Source: JAHECQ01 sp047638695
GTDB lineage: Bacteria; Actinomycetota; Acidimicrobiia; Acidimicrobiales; SZUA-35
Assembly (NCBI GenBank): GCA_047638695.1
Contig: JBLINY010000165.1
Coordinates: forward strand, 1 to 8,314
DNA: 8,314 nt
Direction: 5' to 3'
In this document: positions 6,106-8,314 of the stretch, piece after piece
How the letters are laid out: each line of letters starts with the position of its first letter
Position numbering within the stretch: the first letter of the stretch is position 1
Program-made: the position numbers and the translations under genes
Notes under the pieces: generated by a model
What the model saw: only the letters and a program-made list of their open reading frames with translations
Databases searched by the model: none
What the model was told of the DNA's origin: nothing

Positions 6106-7442
6106 GCTCTCCAGCCGCAGACGGCTTTGACAACGCTGTAGTCCTGTGGTGCGCAGACGTTGTCGTGCCCATTACCGCCAGCCCGATTCGAAACGGGTGT
6201 ATCGCCGTTCGTGGCGAGCACATCGTCGCAGTTGGTTCACAAGCCAGCCTCCGAGAGACGTACTTGGACGCCGCTGTTCGGGCCGTCGACGGCTTCTTGT
6301 TGCCGGGACTAGTGAATGCCCACACCCACCTGCAGTTCACGACGTTCGCTGCGATGGGAAAGACACCATTCGTTGACTACACCGCATGGTCGGAGCGATT
6401 CGTTGAGGAGTACGACGCCCGACCAAACGAAGATTGGGTGGCTGCGTGTCACGCCGGAGTCGAACTAAGTCTGGCGGCAGGCGTGACCTGTATTGCTGAC
6501 GTCGTCACCGATTTCGAGGCTCGAGACGTCCTATTCGACCGCTCAATTTCTGGTGTGGCGTACCTCGAGCTGATCGGTCTCGACTTGAAACAATGGGATT
6601 CGGGCATCGGAGCAGAACTCGCCACGGCCGTTTCTTCGGCACCCACGACGGAAAGAACATCGGTGGGGATTTCCCCCCACGCGCCCTACAGCGTCGAGCC
6701 ACCCGTAATGACGGCTATGGCCGTACTCGCTCGCGAACTCGGAGTCCGACTCCATAGCCACGTGGCCGAATCCGACGGTGAGCACGAGTTCTACCAAACA
6801 GGGACTGGAACTCTTGCCGACCGGGTCAGGGTCGTCGCTAACCGACCCGTAGCGATACTCGAACAAGGCGGATTCGCCATGACCGCCGCCGAGGTCGTGT
6901 CATCAGTCGGTCTCCTTGGCACCGACAGCCATATTGCCCATGGCGTGTACCTCAAGCACGCTGGCCGTGCTCTCGTTGCCGCGGCAGGGTCGATCGTCGC
7001 GCTCTGCCCAAGGTCGAACGTCATCGTCGGCATCGACCCCCCGCCTGTTGCTGACTACCTCGACGAGAACATCCCCTTCGCTGTTGGAACAGACTCGCTC
7101 AGTTCCTCACCCTCGCTCGATCCGCTCGATGACCTACACCTGCTGAAGAAGCTCGCCATCGAGCAGGGTGCAGACCAACACGATCTTGACCGGCGTCTCC
7201 TCGCTGCCGCGACGATTGGTGGAGCACGAGCGATGGGGCTTGAAGACCAGCTCGGTTCACTCGAAGTTGGCAAACGAGCCGACTTCGCCATCTTCGATCT
7301 CGGCCCGAACGCCGGGGCGTCCAACATCGAAGCGGCCCTCGTCGACGAAGGTGCAGGGCGTTGTGTTCTCACCATCATTGGTGGCGACGAACGATGGAGG
7401 GCGCACAAGCCGCGAGCCGACGAGGGGTCCCTCTATGACTGA
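6102..7442 (+). CDS. Amidohydrolase-superfamily deaminase, TRZ/ATZ-MtaD type
   Basis: A 446-residue cytosolic metal-dependent hydrolase. The N-terminal beta part (about 12-65) precedes a TIM-barrel with every key residue of the TRZ/ATZ group: HTH (His74, His76), SPHAPYS (His193), HSHVAES (metal His220 and catalytic Glu223 as HxxE), AHGVYL (His280), CPRSN (302-306) and GTDSLSSSPSLD (Asp331). The barrel closes with the usual G.LE.GK.ADFA.FD block near 386-400. Relatives deaminate the 6-amino or similar group of S-adenosylhomocysteine, methylthioadenosine, 5'-deoxyadenosine, aminofutalosine or guanine, or remove chloride from triazines. The loop after HTHLQ (79-103, FTTF...YTAWSERF) differs from the typical MtaD loop, so the exact substrate is open. 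GTG 6102 overlaps the stop of the SAHH-like gene as GTGA; TTG 6099 is a possible but poorer start. A 6-aminopurine deaminase role fits the neighbours but is inferred. Confidence 0.88.
   Translation: MSSPAADGFDNAVVLWCADVVVPITASPIRNGCIAVRGEHIVAVGSQASLRETYLDAAVRAVDGFLLPGLVNAHTHLQFTTFAAMGKTPFVDYTAWSERFVEEYDARPNEDWVAACHAGVELSLAAGVTCIADVVTDFEARDVLFDRSISGVAYLELIGLDLKQWDSGIGAELATAVSSAPTTERTSVGISPHAPYSVEPPVMTAMAVLARELGVRLHSHVAESDGEHEFYQTGTGTLADRVRVVANRPVAILEQGGFAMTAAEVVSSVGLLGTDSHIAHGVYLKHAGRALVAAAGSIVALCPRSNVIVGIDPPPVADYLDENIPFAVGTDSLSSSPSLDPLDDLHLLKKLAIEQGADQHDLDRRLLAAATIGGARAMGLEDQLGSLEVGKRADFAIFDLGPNAGASNIEAALVDEGAGRCVLTIIGGDERWRAHKPRADEGSLYD
7422..7427 (+). promoter_or_regulatory. Ribosome binding site for the GNAT gene
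   Basis: GAGGGG lies seven bases before ATG 7435, within the end of the amidohydrolase gene. It fixes the start at 7435 although the same frame is open upstream to at least 7168. Confidence 0.65.
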
Positions 7443-8211
7443 GATCAAGGTTGTCCAAGACCGCAATGAGGTGATCCAATCTCTCAGCCGCGATCGACCG
7501 ATTCAGGTCTACGGACTCGCTGATCTCGAACTGCCCGTCTGGATCGCGTCCACCTGGTGGCGACGAGGCGCTGCCTTCGTTGGACGGGTGCCGCTACCTG
7601 GGCCCGAAGGCATCGTCGCAATCTGCGCCATCTCGCCCCGTGAACCCCACGAAACCTCCCTGCTCCTGCGCGACCTGCGCGATGAACTTCCCGATGGTGG
7701 GCTGGTGGTCGGGCCCCGCGGCTCCGCGGACATCATGAGCGAGGTCTCTGAAATCGAACGCCTCGGCGATCACGTCAAGATGACCGTCGACACCGAGGGT
7801 TTTGTGCCGCCACCTGGGGAGCTCCGATCCGAGGTTCTCACCGGAGCGGACCTCCCAGCACTGCTAGATCTGTACGCCAGCGATCCTGGAGCGGCATTTT
7901 TTTTGCCCTCGATGCTCGACGACGGACTTTTCGTTGGAGTCAAAGAAGCGGGACACCTCCTCGCCGCGGGTGGCACCCATGTTCGCAGCGACGAATTCAA
8001 CCTCGCGGCCCTCGGGGGCGTTCTCACCTCGCCCTCAGCAAGAGGCCAAGGACTCGCAGCCGATGTGACCGCGCTCTTGTCGAGAATCCTGCTGGGCGAG
8101 GGTCGCCTCGTCGCACTCAACACCCACGCAGAGAATCACACAGCGCGGCGTCTTTACCGGCGTCTCGGCTACCACAAGGTCCACACCTATACAGAGTTCG
8201 TCCTTCGCTGA
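7435..8211 (+). CDS. GNAT-family N-acetyltransferase (FR47-like C-terminal domain)
   Basis: A 258-residue cytosolic protein expected to move an acetyl group from acetyl-CoA to an amine. The C-terminal half (about 130-258) is a clear GNAT domain: FFLPSML near 154-160, GVKEAGHLLAAGGTHV, then the acetyl-CoA loop RGQGLA (about 204-209) after LTSPSA, ALNTHAEN with a conserved Asn, and ARRLYRRLGYHKVHTYTEF at the end. The N-terminal half (PIQVYGLADLELPVW, TWWRRG) matches the degenerate N-terminal part seen in similar actinobacterial two-part GNATs. ATG 7435 overlaps the amidohydrolase stop by eight bases. An eight-T run (7897-7904) lies inside the gene, yet the frame on both sides fits the family. 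Being last in the operon, it may modify or detoxify the imported compound or a product; the substrate is unknown. Confidence 0.85.
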   Translation: MTEIKVVQDRNEVIQSLSRDRPIQVYGLADLELPVWIASTWWRRGAAFVGRVPLPGPEGIVAICAISPREPHETSLLLRDLRDELPDGGLVVGPRGSADIMSEVSEIERLGDHVKMTVDTEGFVPPPGELRSEVLTGADLPALLDLYASDPGAAFFLPSMLDDGLFVGVKEAGHLLAAGGTHVRSDEFNLAALGGVLTSPSARGQGLAADVTALLSRILLGEGRLVALNTHAENHTARRLYRRLGYHKVHTYTEFVLR

Positions 8212-8227
8212 CCAAGCTCACATTGGC

Positions 8228-8314
8228 ATGATCGACCGAATCGTCTACACCACGCTGTCTGAGCAGCACCTGCCGAGCGTGGGAGCGAGCTGCTTGTGGC
8301 TGACAACGACAAAG
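8228..8314 (+). CDS. Possible start of a further gene (29 codons, runs off the window)
   Basis: From ATG 8228 the frame stays open to the window end and about 24 of 29 codons end in G or C, like the genes upstream; the other two + frames have stops in this stretch. It lies 16 bases after the GNAT stop. There is no good ribosome site before ATG 8228. A competing start is GTG 8296 in another frame, with GGGAG ten bases upstream. I recognise no family in the visible residues. Confidence 0.25.
   Translation, partial: MIDRIVYTTLSEQHLPSVGASCLWLTTTK

Noticed and set aside
7168..7434. Upstream extension of the acetyltransferase frame
   Set aside because: The stretch lies in conserved amidohydrolase sequence, shows no family similarity in this frame, and a good ribosome site precedes ATG 7435.

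Overview
The window reads as GC-rich chromosomal DNA of a high-GC Gram-positive type (Actinomycetota; an acidimicrobial marine lineage is my guess from gene style, not shown by any marker here). Signs are strong third-position GC, frequent GTG starts, an acidic low-complexity linker after a lipobox, and dense co-directional genes. All supported genes lie on the + strand. I see no tRNA, rRNA, CRISPR array, insertion sequence or long repeat.

Left edge (1-1077): the last 39 codons of a MIP18/DUF59-type Fe-S assembly factor, then a complete CorA-family divalent-cation channel. A 95-base gap (1078-1172), the longest clear non-coding stretch inside the window, separates these from a compact operon.

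Operon (1173-8211): seven genes joined by short gaps or 4-8 base stop/start overlaps. In order they are a lipoprotein solute-binding protein of the polar amino-acid family, one HisM/GlnP-like permease, a HisP/GlnQ-like ATPase, two different S-adenosylhomocysteine-hydrolase-like (SAHH-like) proteins in tandem, a metal-dependent amidohydrolase/deaminase of the TRZ/ATZ-MtaD type, and a GNAT acetyltransferase. The last 100 bases may open another gene.

The most interesting part is the tandem SAHH-like pair. By eye alignment to human SAHH both proteins lack His55 and His353, and each lacks a different further set of catalytic or NAD-site residues (gene 1: Glu156 and the middle glycine of the NAD motif; gene 2: His301). 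Neither is likely to be a normal housekeeping SAHH. Being locked by overlapping codons between an uptake transporter and a deaminase, they are best read as parts of an import-and-breakdown or import-and-salvage pathway for a small polar molecule, possibly a nucleoside thioether or related compound. A precedent for the logic is the archaeal route in which SAH is deaminated to S-inosylhomocysteine and then split by an SAHH homologue. The substrate cannot be read from the sequence. The binding protein also lacks the Asp that normally grips the ligand alpha-amino group, which argues against a standard amino acid as cargo.
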